Below, in pieces: positions 44,238 to 53,145 of a stretch of DNA of 64,000 nucleotides (position 1 is the first letter of the stretch; each line of letters starts with the position of its first letter). Below the pieces are notes generated by a model. That model saw only the letters and a program-made list of their open reading frames with translations, searched no databases and was not told where the DNA came from. Both the position numbers and the translations under genes were made by a program. The stretch is from JAGVSZ01 sp019137045. Lineage in GTDB: Bacteria > Pseudomonadota > Gammaproteobacteria > Burkholderiales > SG8-39. Location of the stretch: NCBI GenBank assembly GCA_046347635.1, contig JAXMFT010000010.1:130498-194497 (forward strand). The letters run 5' to 3'.

Positions 44238-45019
44238 ACGAACGCCTGATGAAGTGGGCGGCGCCGATCGGGGTCGGCCTGGTCGTGCTGATCCTCTGGC
44301 ACGTGCTGGTCAAGGCCTTCGACGTGCCGAAGTTCCTCGTCCCCGGACCGCTGGTCGTGCTCGACGCGCTGATCGCCGACTGGGGCCTGCTCTTCAACTC
44401 GCTGCTCGTCACCCTCAAGATCACCTTCGGCGCGTTCCTCCTGGCCGTCGTGATCGGCACGATCGTGGCCTTCCTCTTCGTCCAGAGCCGCTGGGTCGAG
44501 ATGAGCCTCTTCCCCTACGCGGTGCTGCTCCAGGTCACCCCGATCGTCGCGATCGCGCCGCTGATCATCATCTGGGTGAAGCAGCCGACGCTCGCGCTGA
44601 CCGTCTGCGCCACCATCATTGCGCTGTTTCCGATCATCTCCAACACGATCCTGGGTCTGCGCAGCGTGAATCCCGGGCTGATCAACCTGTTTCGCATGAA
44701 CAAGGCGACGCGCTGGCAGACGCTCACGCAGCTGCGCATTCCGTCGGCCGCGCCGTACTTTTTCGGGGGCCTGCGCATCTCCTCGGGCCTCGCGCTGATC
44801 GGCGCGGTGGTGGCCGAGTTCGTCGCCGGCACCGGCGGCACCGGCGCCGGGCTCGCCTACCAGATCCTGCAGGCCGGCTACCAGATCAACATCCCGCGCC
44901 TGTTCGCCGCGCTGCTGATGATCACGGTGACCGGCGTGCTCCTGTTCCTGCTGATGGTGTTCCTGTCCAGACTCGCGCTCGCGAGCTGGCACGAGTCGGA
45001 AGTGGTACACGAGACCTAG
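44234..45019 (+). CDS. ABC transporter permease (NMT1-type importer 1)
   Basis: A 261-residue permease with six helices. The EAA-type loop is FRMNKATRWQTLTQLRIPSAAPYFFGGLRISSGLALIGAVVAEF, of the SsuC/ThiX family. It forms an importer with the two preceding genes. The transporter is encoded in the usual order binding protein, ATPase, permease. Confidence 0.92.
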   Translation: MNERLMKWAAPIGVGLVVLILWHVLVKAFDVPKFLVPGPLVVLDALIADWGLLFNSLLVTLKITFGAFLLAVVIGTIVAFLFVQSRWVEMSLFPYAVLLQVTPIVAIAPLIIIWVKQPTLALTVCATIIALFPIISNTILGLRSVNPGLINLFRMNKATRWQTLTQLRIPSAAPYFFGGLRISSGLALIGAVVAEFVAGTGGTGAGLAYQILQAGYQINIPRLFAALLMITVTGVLLFLLMVFLSRLALASWHESEVVHET

Positions 45020-45026
45020 CCGCGCG

Positions 45027-46385
45027 ATGCTGATCCGCAACGCGACCGCGATCATGACCGGCCTGCCGGGCGCGCAGGCGCGCGCGAGCGGGTGCGATCT
45101 GCGCATCGACGCCGCCGGGCGCGTCGGAGCGATCGGCGCGCTCGCACCGGAGCCGGGCGAGCGGCTGGTGGACGCGACCGACTGCGTCGTGTACCCGGGC
45201 TGGGTGAACACGCACCACCACCTCGCGCAATCGGTGCTGAAGGGCGTTCCCGCGGGGATCAACCTGCCGCTGCTCGGGTGGCTCGACGCGGTGCCGTACC
45301 GCTTCCGCCGCCGCTTCGACGCGGACCTGCTCGCGCTCGCGGCGGAGATCGGCCTCACCGAGCTGCTGCTCTCGGGCTGCACGACGACCGCGGACCATCA
45401 CTACGTGTACTGGCCGGGGATGGACTACGACCCCGGCGAGCTCCTGTTCGGCGTCGCCGCGCGGCTCGGGCCGCGCTTCGTCCTGTGCCGAGGCGGCGCG
45501 ACGGTGAAGCGGGCGTTCGAGGAGAACGATCCGAACGCCGTCCCGCCCGAAACGCTCGACACGATCGTCGGCGACGTGGAGCGGCTGGTCGGCGCCTACC
45601 ACGATCCCGGACCGGAGGCATTGCGACGCGTTGCGCTCGCGCCCGCCACGCCGACCTGGTCGCTGCGTCCCGAGGAGCTGAAGCCGGCGGTGCGCGCGGC
45701 GCGCAAGCTCGGCGTCCGCGTGCACACCCACCTCTCGGAGACCGCCGACTACGTCGCCTTCTGCCGCGAGAAGCACGATCGGAGGCCGGTCGAGTTCGTC
45801 GCCGACCACGAGTGGGTGGGGCCGGACGTGTGGTTCGCGCACATGGTGCATCTCACCGAGCCGGAGATCCGGCTCGTCGCGCAGACCGGAACCGGCACCG
45901 CCCACTGCCCGGCGTCCAACTGCCGGCTCGGGAGCGGCATCGCGCCGGTGCCGGCGCTCGCGCGCGCCGGCGCGCCGGTATCGATCGGCGTGGACGGCGC
46001 GGCGTCGAACGAGTCGGCCGACTTCGTCTCGGAGGCGCACACCTGCTGGTACACGCATCGCGCGGCGCAGGGTGCGGCCGCCGTCGCCGTCGAGGACGTG
46101 ATCCACTGGGGCACGCGCGGCGGGGCACGCGTGCTGGGCATCGACAACATCGGAACCGTGGAGGTCGGGCGCGCGGCGGACCTCGCGGTGTATGCGCTCG
46201 ATCAGCCGCGCTACGCCGGCCTGCACGATCCGGCGATCGGCCCGGTGGTGAGCGGCGGACGGCCGCGCTTGCGGCTCCTCACGGTGCAGGGGCGAGTGGT
46301 GGTCGAGAACGACGCGATCCCGGGTCAGGACCTGCCGCGACTGCTCGCGCGTGCGCGCGCAGCGGTGCGGAAGCTGGCGAGTTGA
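45027..46385 (+). CDS. 8-oxoguanine deaminase-like amidohydrolase
   Basis: A 452-residue zinc amidohydrolase. Metal and catalytic residues: HxH in WVNTHHHLAQS (H63, H65), VRVHTHLSETADY, FAHMVHLT, and Asp in IGVDGAASNESAD. These are the pattern of the TRZ/ATZ-ADAL group that includes 8-oxoguanine deaminase, guanine deaminase and triazine hydrolases. Deamination of an oxidised purine or s-triazine would yield a substrate for the xanthine-dehydrogenase-type enzyme encoded next. The exact substrate is inferred. Confidence 0.85.
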   Translation: MLIRNATAIMTGLPGAQARASGCDLRIDAAGRVGAIGALAPEPGERLVDATDCVVYPGWVNTHHHLAQSVLKGVPAGINLPLLGWLDAVPYRFRRRFDADLLALAAEIGLTELLLSGCTTTADHHYVYWPGMDYDPGELLFGVAARLGPRFVLCRGGATVKRAFEENDPNAVPPETLDTIVGDVERLVGAYHDPGPEALRRVALAPATPTWSLRPEELKPAVRAARKLGVRVHTHLSETADYVAFCREKHDRRPVEFVADHEWVGPDVWFAHMVHLTEPEIRLVAQTGTGTAHCPASNCRLGSGIAPVPALARAGAPVSIGVDGAASNESADFVSEAHTCWYTHRAAQGAAAVAVEDVIHWGTRGGARVLGIDNIGTVEVGRAADLAVYALDQPRYAGLHDPAIGPVVSGGRPRLRLLTVQGRVVVENDAIPGQDLPRLLARARAAVRKLAS

Positions 46386-46386
46386 G

Positions 46387-47250
46387 ATGCGGCGCTTCGA
46401 ATACCACGAGCCGGCGAGCCTCGACGAGGCTTCGGCCCTGCTCGTGCGCCACGGGGCCGACGCGAGCCTGCTCGCCGGCGGGACCGATCTCCTCGTCGAG
46501 ATCAAGGAGCACCTGCGCTGGCCGCAGCACGTCGTGAACGTGAAGAAGATTCCCGGGCTCGCGGCGCTCGAGTACGACGAGCGGAACGGCCTGCGCTTCG
46601 GTGCGCTGGTGACCGCGCGCGCGATCGAGACAGCAGCGGTGGTGCGCGCGAGGTATGCGGGGCTCGCGCAGGCGGCGCGCGAGCTGGGCTCGATCCAGGT
46701 GCGCCATCGCGCGACGGTGGTCGGAAACATCTGTCGCGCCTCGCCGTCGGCCGACACGCTGCCGCCGCTCATCGCGGACGGCGCGTCGGTGCGCATCCAC
46801 GGTCCGGCGGGCGGCCGCACCGTCGCGCTCGAGGACTTCTTCATCGGTCCGGGAAGGACCGTGCTCGCGCCGGGCGAGCTGGTGACGGAAGTCGTGGTTC
46901 CGCCGCCCGCCCCGCGCACCGGAAAGCACTACATCAAGCACGGCCGCCGCAAGGCGATGGAGCTCGCAACCGTCGGCGTGGCGGTGGCGCTGACGCTGGA
47001 GCGCGACGCGTGCCGCGACATCCGCATCGCGCTCGGCGCCGTCGCGCCCACGCCGATCCGCGCGCGCGCGGCGGAGGCCGCGCTGCGCGGCCGGGCGCTC
47101 GACGGCGGGACGATCGCGGCGGCGGCGCGAACCGCGATGGGTGAGTGCCGCCCGATCAGCAACGTGCGGGGCAGCGCGGAGTACCGGCGCGAAATGGTCG
47201 GCGTGCTCGTCGCGCGCGCGATCGAACGGGCGAGGGAGGGGGCGGGGTGA
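46387..47250 (+). CDS. Xanthine dehydrogenase-family FAD-binding subunit (set 1)
   Basis: A 287-residue CoxM/XdhB-type subunit. FAD-contact motifs: ASLLAGGTDLLVEIKE (near the N-terminus), VRHRATVVGNICRASPSADTLPPL, and a C-terminal CO_deh_flav_C domain. It transfers electrons between the [2Fe-2S] subunit and an acceptor. ATG 46387 is preferred. Its stop overlaps the GTG of the Fe-S subunit gene. Confidence 0.92.
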   Translation: MRRFEYHEPASLDEASALLVRHGADASLLAGGTDLLVEIKEHLRWPQHVVNVKKIPGLAALEYDERNGLRFGALVTARAIETAAVVRARYAGLAQAARELGSIQVRHRATVVGNICRASPSADTLPPLIADGASVRIHGPAGGRTVALEDFFIGPGRTVLAPGELVTEVVVPPPAPRTGKHYIKHGRRKAMELATVGVAVALTLERDACRDIRIALGAVAPTPIRARAAEAALRGRALDGGTIAAAARTAMGECRPISNVRGSAEYRREMVGVLVARAIERAREGAG

Positions 47251-47729
47251 AGCGGATCGTCGAGGTCACGATCAACGGCGAGCGGCACGAGCTCGCGCTC
47301 GAGCCCTATCGCAGCCTGCTCGACGTGCTGCGCAACGACGTCGGGCTCACCGGCACCAAGAAGGGCTGCGACGTCGGGGACTGCGGCGCGTGCACCGTCC
47401 TGCTCGACGGTAAGCCGGTCAATTCCTGCCTGGTGCTCGGCGTGGAAGTGGGCGGCAGCGAGATCCTGACGATCGAGGGGTTGCAGCGCGGACCGGAGCG
47501 CCTGCACCCGCTGCAGGACGCGTTCATGCGCCACGGCGCGGCGCAGTGCGGCTTCTGCACGCCCGGCTTCCTCATGATGGCGAGCGCACTCCTCGACGAG
47601 AATCCCGCGCCCACCGAGGAGGAGATCCGGTTCGGGATCGCCGGCAACATCTGCCGCTGCACCGGCTACACCAAGATCGTGGCCGCGATCCAGGCGGCCG
47701 CACGGGACAAGGCGGAGGGCAAGGCGTGA
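47247..47729 (+). CDS. Xanthine dehydrogenase-family [2Fe-2S] subunit (set 1)
   Basis: A 160-residue CoxS/XdhC-type subunit with the plant-type cluster GCDVGDCGACTVLLDGKPVNSC and the second cluster CGFCTPGFLM...NICRCTGYTKI. It links the molybdenum site with FAD. GTG start, both ends overlap neighbours, so stoichiometric translation is likely. Confidence 0.94.
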   Translation: MKRIVEVTINGERHELALEPYRSLLDVLRNDVGLTGTKKGCDVGDCGACTVLLDGKPVNSCLVLGVEVGGSEILTIEGLQRGPERLHPLQDAFMRHGAAQCGFCTPGFLMMASALLDENPAPTEEEIRFGIAGNICRCTGYTKIVAAIQAAARDKAEGKA

Positions 47730-50014
47730 GCCGCGTCGGGAGCTCGATCGTAGGAACCAGCGTCAAGCGCACCGACGTCATCGGCAAGGTCACCGGCACC
47801 GCCCGGTACGCCGGCGACGTGAAGCTCGCCGGGATGCTGCACGGAAAGATGAAGCGCAGCACGATCGCGCACGCGAACATCCGGCGCATCGACGCCAGCA
47901 GGGCGCTCGCGCTCCCGGGCGTGAAGGCGGTCCTCACGCACGAGAACGTGCCGCGCGTCCTGCACTACGGCGCGCCGCATCCGCGCTCGATCTCGGTCAC
48001 CCGCGACCAGTACATCCTCGACCGGAAGGTGCGCTACTGGGGCGAGGGCGTGGCGGCCGTCGCGGCCACGAGCGAGGAGATCGCCGAGGAGGCGCTCGAC
48101 CTGATTGAGGTCGAATACGAGCCGCTGCCGGCGGTGTTCACCGTCGAGGCGGCGCAGGCGCCCGGAGCGCCGCAGATCCACGAGACCGCGTACGCGGGGA
48201 ACGTCCTCTTCAAGCCGGTCGTCGTCACGCGCGGCGACGTCGCGCAGGGGTTCGCCGAGGCCGACCTGGTGATCGAGGGCGAGTACGAGACCGGCCGGCC
48301 GACGCCCGCTTACATGGAACCCAACGTGTGCGTGTGCCAGTGGGACAACACCGGCAAGCTGACGGTGTGGGTCTCGACGCAGGCGGCGTTCATGGTGCGC
48401 GGGATCCTCGCGGAAGTGCTCGGGCTTCCCCTGACCAGGGTGCGCGTCCTCGTCGACCACATGGGCGGCGGGTTCGGCGCGAAGCAGGACCTCTTCCAGC
48501 ACGAGTTCCTGTGCGCGTTGCTGGCGAAGGAGACGCGCCACCCGGTGCGCATGGAGTACACGCGCGGCGAGACCTTCGTCGGCGGCCGCTCGCGCCACCC
48601 GTGCAAGATCTGGCTCAAGCAGGGCTTCAAGCGCGACGGCACCATCGTGGCGCGCGAGGCGAGGACGGTCTTCGACAGCGGCGCCTACGGTTCGCACGGC
48701 CCGGGCGTCACGATCGTCGGCACCACCGCGCTCACCTCGCTCTACCGGTGCGAGAACGTCCGGCTCGAGGGCCGCTGCGTCTACACCAACGCGCCGATCG
48801 CCGGCGCATTCCGCGGCTACGGCGTGGTGCAGACCTACTACGCGCTCGACATTCAGATGGACGAGGCGGCGGAGCGCCTGGGCATGGACCCGGTCGAGCT
48901 GAAGCTGAAGAATGCGGTGCGGGAAGGCGACATGGCGCCCTCGGACCATCCGCTCGTCGGGCACGGCCTGGAGGACTGCATCCGGCGCGGCGCCGCGGAG
49001 GTGGGGTGGGCGGCGCTGCGGCAGCGGCCGCGCGAGCAGGCGGGGACCCTGCGCCGCGGCTGGGGCATGGGGTGCGAGATGCACGGCTCGAGCGCCTACC
49101 CCGGCATCAAGGAGCAGGGCAACGCGATCGTGAAGATGAACGAGGACGGCACCGCGGTCCTGCTGACCGGCGCCGCCGGCCTCGGCACCGGCGCGCACAC
49201 CGCGCTCGCGCAGATCGTCGCCGAGGAGCTGGGCCTCGCCTTCGACGCCGTGTCGGTGGTGCACGGCGACACCGACATCGTGCCGTGGGACATCGGCGCG
49301 TTCGCGAGCCACACCACGTTCATGGTGGGGCGCGCGGCGCAGATGGCGGCGGCGGAAGTGAAGCGGCAGCTCCTGCAGCGCGCGGGCGAGCAGCTCGAAG
49401 TGGCCGCCGAGGACCTCGAGGTCCGCGACGGCGTGATCGCGGTGCGCGGCGTGGCCGGCAGGCGCATCACGGTGCGCGAGTGCATGGGGCCGAAGCTCGG
49501 CATCCCGGCCGCGAACCTCGTCGGCAACGGCACCTACACGCCGACCAAGTCGTACTCGTTCGCCGCGCACTTCGTCGAGGTGCAGGTCGACATCGCGACC
49601 GGGCAGATCGACGTGCTGCAGGTGATTCCGGTGCACGAGGTCGGGAAGGTGGTGCATCCGATCGCCGCCGCGGGCCAGATCGAAGGCGGCATCCAGCAGG
49701 GCATCGGCCACACGCTCACCGAGGACTACGTGATCGATCCCGCGACCGGCCGCTCGCTCAACGCCGGGTTCGTCGACTACAAGATGCCGCTCTCGCTGGA
49801 CATGCCGCCGATCAGGACGATCCTCCTCGAGACCGCGCCCGACCCGGGCGGGCCGTACGGCGCGAAGGGCATCGGCGAGGACCCGATCATCGCGATCGGC
49901 CCGGCGATCGCGAACGCGGTGCACGACGCGATCGGCGTGCGCTTCCGTCACTTCCCGATCACCCCGGAGCAGGTGCTCGCGGCGCTGAAGGAGAAGGCCG
50001 GTGCAGCAGCCTGA
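47726..50014 (+). CDS. Xanthine dehydrogenase-family molybdenum-binding subunit (set 1)
   Basis: A 762-residue catalytic subunit. Motifs: VDHMGGGFGAKQDLFQHE, IAGAFRGYGVVQTYYALD, and the catalytic glutamate in PYGAKGIGEDPIIAIG. The GAFRGYG arginine loop is like purine hydroxylases and nicotinate-type enzymes and is not the AYRCSFR loop of true CO dehydrogenase. It hydroxylates a heterocycle, presumably a purine. No XdhC-type sulfurtransferase/chaperone gene is visible; the next gene is a CobW GTPase. Confidence 0.92.
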   Translation: MSRVGSSIVGTSVKRTDVIGKVTGTARYAGDVKLAGMLHGKMKRSTIAHANIRRIDASRALALPGVKAVLTHENVPRVLHYGAPHPRSISVTRDQYILDRKVRYWGEGVAAVAATSEEIAEEALDLIEVEYEPLPAVFTVEAAQAPGAPQIHETAYAGNVLFKPVVVTRGDVAQGFAEADLVIEGEYETGRPTPAYMEPNVCVCQWDNTGKLTVWVSTQAAFMVRGILAEVLGLPLTRVRVLVDHMGGGFGAKQDLFQHEFLCALLAKETRHPVRMEYTRGETFVGGRSRHPCKIWLKQGFKRDGTIVAREARTVFDSGAYGSHGPGVTIVGTTALTSLYRCENVRLEGRCVYTNAPIAGAFRGYGVVQTYYALDIQMDEAAERLGMDPVELKLKNAVREGDMAPSDHPLVGHGLEDCIRRGAAEVGWAALRQRPREQAGTLRRGWGMGCEMHGSSAYPGIKEQGNAIVKMNEDGTAVLLTGAAGLGTGAHTALAQIVAEELGLAFDAVSVVHGDTDIVPWDIGAFASHTTFMVGRAAQMAAAEVKRQLLQRAGEQLEVAAEDLEVRDGVIAVRGVAGRRITVRECMGPKLGIPAANLVGNGTYTPTKSYSFAAHFVEVQVDIATGQIDVLQVIPVHEVGKVVHPIAAAGQIEGGIQQGIGHTLTEDYVIDPATGRSLNAGFVDYKMPLSLDMPPIRTILLETAPDPGGPYGAKGIGEDPIIAIGPAIANAVHDAIGVRFRHFPITPEQVLAALKEKAGAAA

Positions 50015-51011
50015 GCCCGCGGCGCGCCCGCCGGTCCCGGTCACGATTCTCACCGGCTTCCTGGGTGCGGGGAAGACGACGCTGCTCAACTACATCCTCA
50101 CCGAGCGCCACGGGCACCGCATCGCGGTGATCGAGAACGAGTTCGGCGAGGTCAACGTCGACGCGGGTCTCGTACTCACCTCAGAGGAGCAGATCTACGA
50201 GTTCACCAACGGCTGCATCTGCTGCGTCGGGAGCGTGCGCACAGACCTGATCAGGATCCTGAGGGAGCTGATGGCGCGGCGCGAGAAGTTCGACCACATC
50301 CTGGTCGAGACGAGCGGGCTGGCCGATCCGCAGCCGGTCGCCGCGACCTTCTTCGTCGACGACGCGGTGGCGCGGCAGGTCTCGCTCGACGGCATCGTCA
50401 CGCTGGTGGACGCGAAGCACATCGCGCAGCACCTGGACGATCCCGGCCTGCGCGGGCACGACAACCAGGCGGTCGACCAGATCGTGACCGCCGACCGCGT
50501 CATCGTGAACAAGGTGGACCTCGTCGGCGAGGCGGAGGCGGCCGCGGTCGAGGCGCGCGTGCGCAGCCTGAACGCGACCGCGGAGATCATCCGCTCGAGC
50601 TACGCGAAGGTCGCGCTCGAGCGCATCCTCGGCATCGGCGCGTTCGACCTGGCGCAGACGATGGCGATCGAGCCGGATTTCCTCGACGACCACCACCACG
50701 CGCACAGTCACGATCCGGAGGTCGAGTCGTTCGCAGTGGTGCACGGAGAGAACTTCAGTCAGGCCCGCCTCGCCGGGTTCCTGAAGCGCCTGCTCGACGC
50801 GCACGGCGACGACCTCTTCCGCGTGAAAGGCATCGTCGCGGTGGCGGGCGACCACCGCCGCTACGTGCTGCAGGCGGTGCACCGGATCATGGAGCTGCGG
50901 CCCGCCAACCCGTGGGGGCAGTCGACGCCGTCGAGCAAGATCGTGTTCATCGGGCGCAACCTCGACCGCGCGGCGATCGAGGCAGGGCTCGAGGCCTGTC
51001 TCGCCGCGTGA
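50001..51011 (+). CDS. CobW/COG0523 family GTPase
   Basis: A 336-residue G3E GTPase. Walker A GFLGAGKTTLLNYIL (from residue 19), the metal-binding GCICC (71-75), ETSGLADPQP, NKVDLVG, a His-rich loop DDHHHAHSHD near residue 232, and the C-terminal CobW domain (GIVAVAGDHRRYVLQ; PSSKIVFIGRNLD). Such proteins deliver zinc or another metal to client enzymes. The client here may be the zinc amidohydrolase of the operon. The GTG start overlaps the catalytic-subunit gene by 14 bases. Confidence 0.88.
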   Translation: MQQPEPAARPPVPVTILTGFLGAGKTTLLNYILTERHGHRIAVIENEFGEVNVDAGLVLTSEEQIYEFTNGCICCVGSVRTDLIRILRELMARREKFDHILVETSGLADPQPVAATFFVDDAVARQVSLDGIVTLVDAKHIAQHLDDPGLRGHDNQAVDQIVTADRVIVNKVDLVGEAEAAAVEARVRSLNATAEIIRSSYAKVALERILGIGAFDLAQTMAIEPDFLDDHHHAHSHDPEVESFAVVHGENFSQARLAGFLKRLLDAHGDDLFRVKGIVAVAGDHRRYVLQAVHRIMELRPANPWGQSTPSSKIVFIGRNLDRAAIEAGLEACLAA

Positions 51012-51033
51012 GGCGAGGCGCGAGCCGTGCGGC

Positions 51034-51789
51034 GTGATCGACGACCCGGTCTTCTACTTCGCCGCCGTCCCGGCTGTGCTCCTCTACGGAATCGCGAAGG
51101 GCGGCTTTGCCGGCGGGTTCGGCATCGTCGCGGTGCCGCTCATGGCGCTCGCGGTCCCGGTGCCGCAGGCCGCGGCGATCATGCTGCCGATCCTGCTCGT
51201 GATGGATCTCGCGGCAGTGTGGGCGTACCGGCGCTCGTTCGACCGCGGGCTGATCAGGCTGCTCCTTCCGGCGAGCCTGGTCGGCATGGGCATCGGCACG
51301 GCGGCGTTCCGCTATCTCACGCCGGACGCGATCCGGCTCGCGCTCGGGGTGATCGCGGTCGCCTTCGTCCTCTACCGCTGGGCCATGCACGCGCCCGATG
51401 CACCGCCGGCCCCGCGCTCGGCGGGGAAGGGCTGGCTCTGGGCGACGGTGTCCGGGGTCACCGGGTTCATCGCCCACGCCGGCAGCCCGCCGCTGCAGGT
51501 GTACCTGCTGCCGCTGCGGCTGCCGCCGGCGATCCTCGTCGGCACGGTGGCGGTCCTGTTCGCAGGCCTCAACTACGCGAAGATCGTGCCCTACTGGTGG
51601 CTCGGGCTGCTGAGCCTGCAGAACGTGGCGACGGCCGCCGCACTGGTGCCGGTGGGCGTCGCGGGCGTCTACATCGGGCTGTGGCTGCAGCGGCGGGTCA
51701 ACGCGAAGCTGTTCTACACGCTGATCTACGCGTTTCTGCTGCTGACGGGACTGAAGCTCTTCTACGACGGGCTGCGGGCCATCTACTGA
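51034..51789 (+). CDS. TauE/SafE family membrane transporter
   Basis: A 251-residue eight-helix protein. The duplicated motif of the family is seen as KGGFAGGFGIVAVPLMAL and VTGFIAHAGSPPLQVYLLPL. Family members export sulfite, sulfoacetate and other small anions. Its position between the two hydroxylase sets suggests export of an acidic by-product of the pathway, which is inference. GTG start. Confidence 0.87.
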   Translation: MIDDPVFYFAAVPAVLLYGIAKGGFAGGFGIVAVPLMALAVPVPQAAAIMLPILLVMDLAAVWAYRRSFDRGLIRLLLPASLVGMGIGTAAFRYLTPDAIRLALGVIAVAFVLYRWAMHAPDAPPAPRSAGKGWLWATVSGVTGFIAHAGSPPLQVYLLPLRLPPAILVGTVAVLFAGLNYAKIVPYWWLGLLSLQNVATAAALVPVGVAGVYIGLWLQRRVNAKLFYTLIYAFLLLTGLKLFYDGLRAIY

Positions 51790-51799
51790 GCGCTGCGCG

Positions 51800-52675
51800 A
51801 TGAGGCCCGCCGCCTTCGACTATCGCGCCCCGGCGACGCTCGGGGAGGCGCTCGCGCTGCTCGCCGCGCATCCGGGCGCGAAGCTCCTCGCCGGAGGGCA
51901 GAGCCTGGTTCCGGTGCTCAACTTGCGGCTCGCCGCGCCGCCGCTCCTCGTCGACCTGCGCCGCATCCCGGAGCTCGCGCGCAGCGTGCTCGAACACGAC
52001 GGCGCGCTGACGCTAGGGGCGATGACGCGGCATCGCGTATTCGAGCGGGACGCGCGCGTGCGCGCGGCGCAGCCGCTCGCGGCGGCCGCCGTCCCGCACA
52101 TCGCGCACGTGGCGATTCGCAATCGAGGCACCATCGGCGGCAGCCTCTGCCATGCCGATCCGGCGGCCGAGTGGCCGGCGGTCACGCTCGCCTGCGACGC
52201 GGCGATGACGATCGCGGGTTCCGCGGGAACGCGGACGGTCGACGCAGCAGATTTCTTCACCGGGCTGTTCGAGACGGCGGTCGGCACAGGCGAGATCCTG
52301 ACCGCGGTGCGGTTCCCGGCGTGGCCGGCGCGACGCCGGCACGGGTTCGCGGAGGTCGCGCGGCGGCACGGCGACTTCGCGCTCGTCGGCGTGGCGGCGG
52401 CGGTCGATCTGGACGAGCGGGGCGCGGTCGCGCTGGCGCGGATCGCCGTATTCGGCGCGGCGGACGCCCCGGTGCTCGCGCAGGAGGCGGCGCAGGCGCT
52501 CGTCGGCCGGCGCGGCGAGGGCGCCGCGCGGGAGGCGGGCCGCCTCGCGCGCGCGCGGATCGCGCCGCGGTCGGACCATCACGCGAGCGCCGAATACCGG
52601 TCCGAGCTCGTCGAGGTGCTGGTGCGCCGCGCGCTCGGCCAGGCGCTCGGCGTCGCGCCGGCGAAGGCGGCCTGA
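51800..52675 (+). CDS. Xanthine dehydrogenase-family FAD-binding subunit (set 2)
   Basis: A 291-residue CoxM-like subunit: KLLAGGQSLVPVLNLRLA, ALTLGAMTRH, VAIRNRGTIGGSLCHADPAAEWPAV, and a C-terminal CO_deh_flav_C domain. The GGQSL and TIGGSLCHADP forms are of CoxM type and differ from set 1. TGATG overlap with the Fe-S subunit gene. Confidence 0.92.
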   Translation: MRPAAFDYRAPATLGEALALLAAHPGAKLLAGGQSLVPVLNLRLAAPPLLVDLRRIPELARSVLEHDGALTLGAMTRHRVFERDARVRAAQPLAAAAVPHIAHVAIRNRGTIGGSLCHADPAAEWPAVTLACDAAMTIAGSAGTRTVDAADFFTGLFETAVGTGEILTAVRFPAWPARRRHGFAEVARRHGDFALVGVAAAVDLDERGAVALARIAVFGAADAPVLAQEAAQALVGRRGEGAAREAGRLARARIAPRSDHHASAEYRSELVEVLVRRALGQALGVAPAKAA

Positions 52676-53145
52676 TGCCGGTCGAGATCGCGCTCACGGT
52701 GAACGGCGTGCCGGTGCGCGCCGTGGTCGAGCCGCGGCAGTCGCTCGCCGATTTTCTGCGCGAGGACCTCGCGCTCACCGGGACGCACCTGGGATGCGAG
52801 CACGGTGCGTGCGGCGCGTGCACCGTGCTCGTCGACGGCGCGGCGGTGCGCTCCTGCCTGGTGTTCGCGGTGCAGGCCGACGGCGGCGAGGTCGTGACCG
52901 TCGAAGGCCTCGCCCAGGGCGGGGCGCTCTCGCCGCTGCAGCGCGCGTTCCGCGCGCATCACGCACTCCAATGCGGGTTCTGCACGCCCGGATTCCTCGT
53001 CGCCGCGACGGCGCTCCTCGCGGAGAACCCGGACCCGACGGCCGACGAGGTGCGCGCGGCGCTCTCCGGGCAGATTTGCCGCTGCACCGGTTACGTCGGC
53101 ATCGTCGAAGCGGTGCTCGCCGCGGCCAAGGCGGAACGCGCATGA
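52675..53145 (+). CDS. Xanthine dehydrogenase-family [2Fe-2S] subunit (set 2)
   Basis: A 156-residue CoxS-type subunit: GCEHGACGACTVLVDGAAVRSC for the first cluster, CGFCTPGFLV and ICRCTGYVGIV for the second. Organised FAD, Fe-S, Mo, as in set 1, but only moderately similar to it, so the two sets are not a recent duplication. Confidence 0.94.
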   Translation: MPVEIALTVNGVPVRAVVEPRQSLADFLREDLALTGTHLGCEHGACGACTVLVDGAAVRSCLVFAVQADGGEVVTVEGLAQGGALSPLQRAFRAHHALQCGFCTPGFLVAATALLAENPDPTADEVRAALSGQICRCTGYVGIVEAVLAAAKAERA

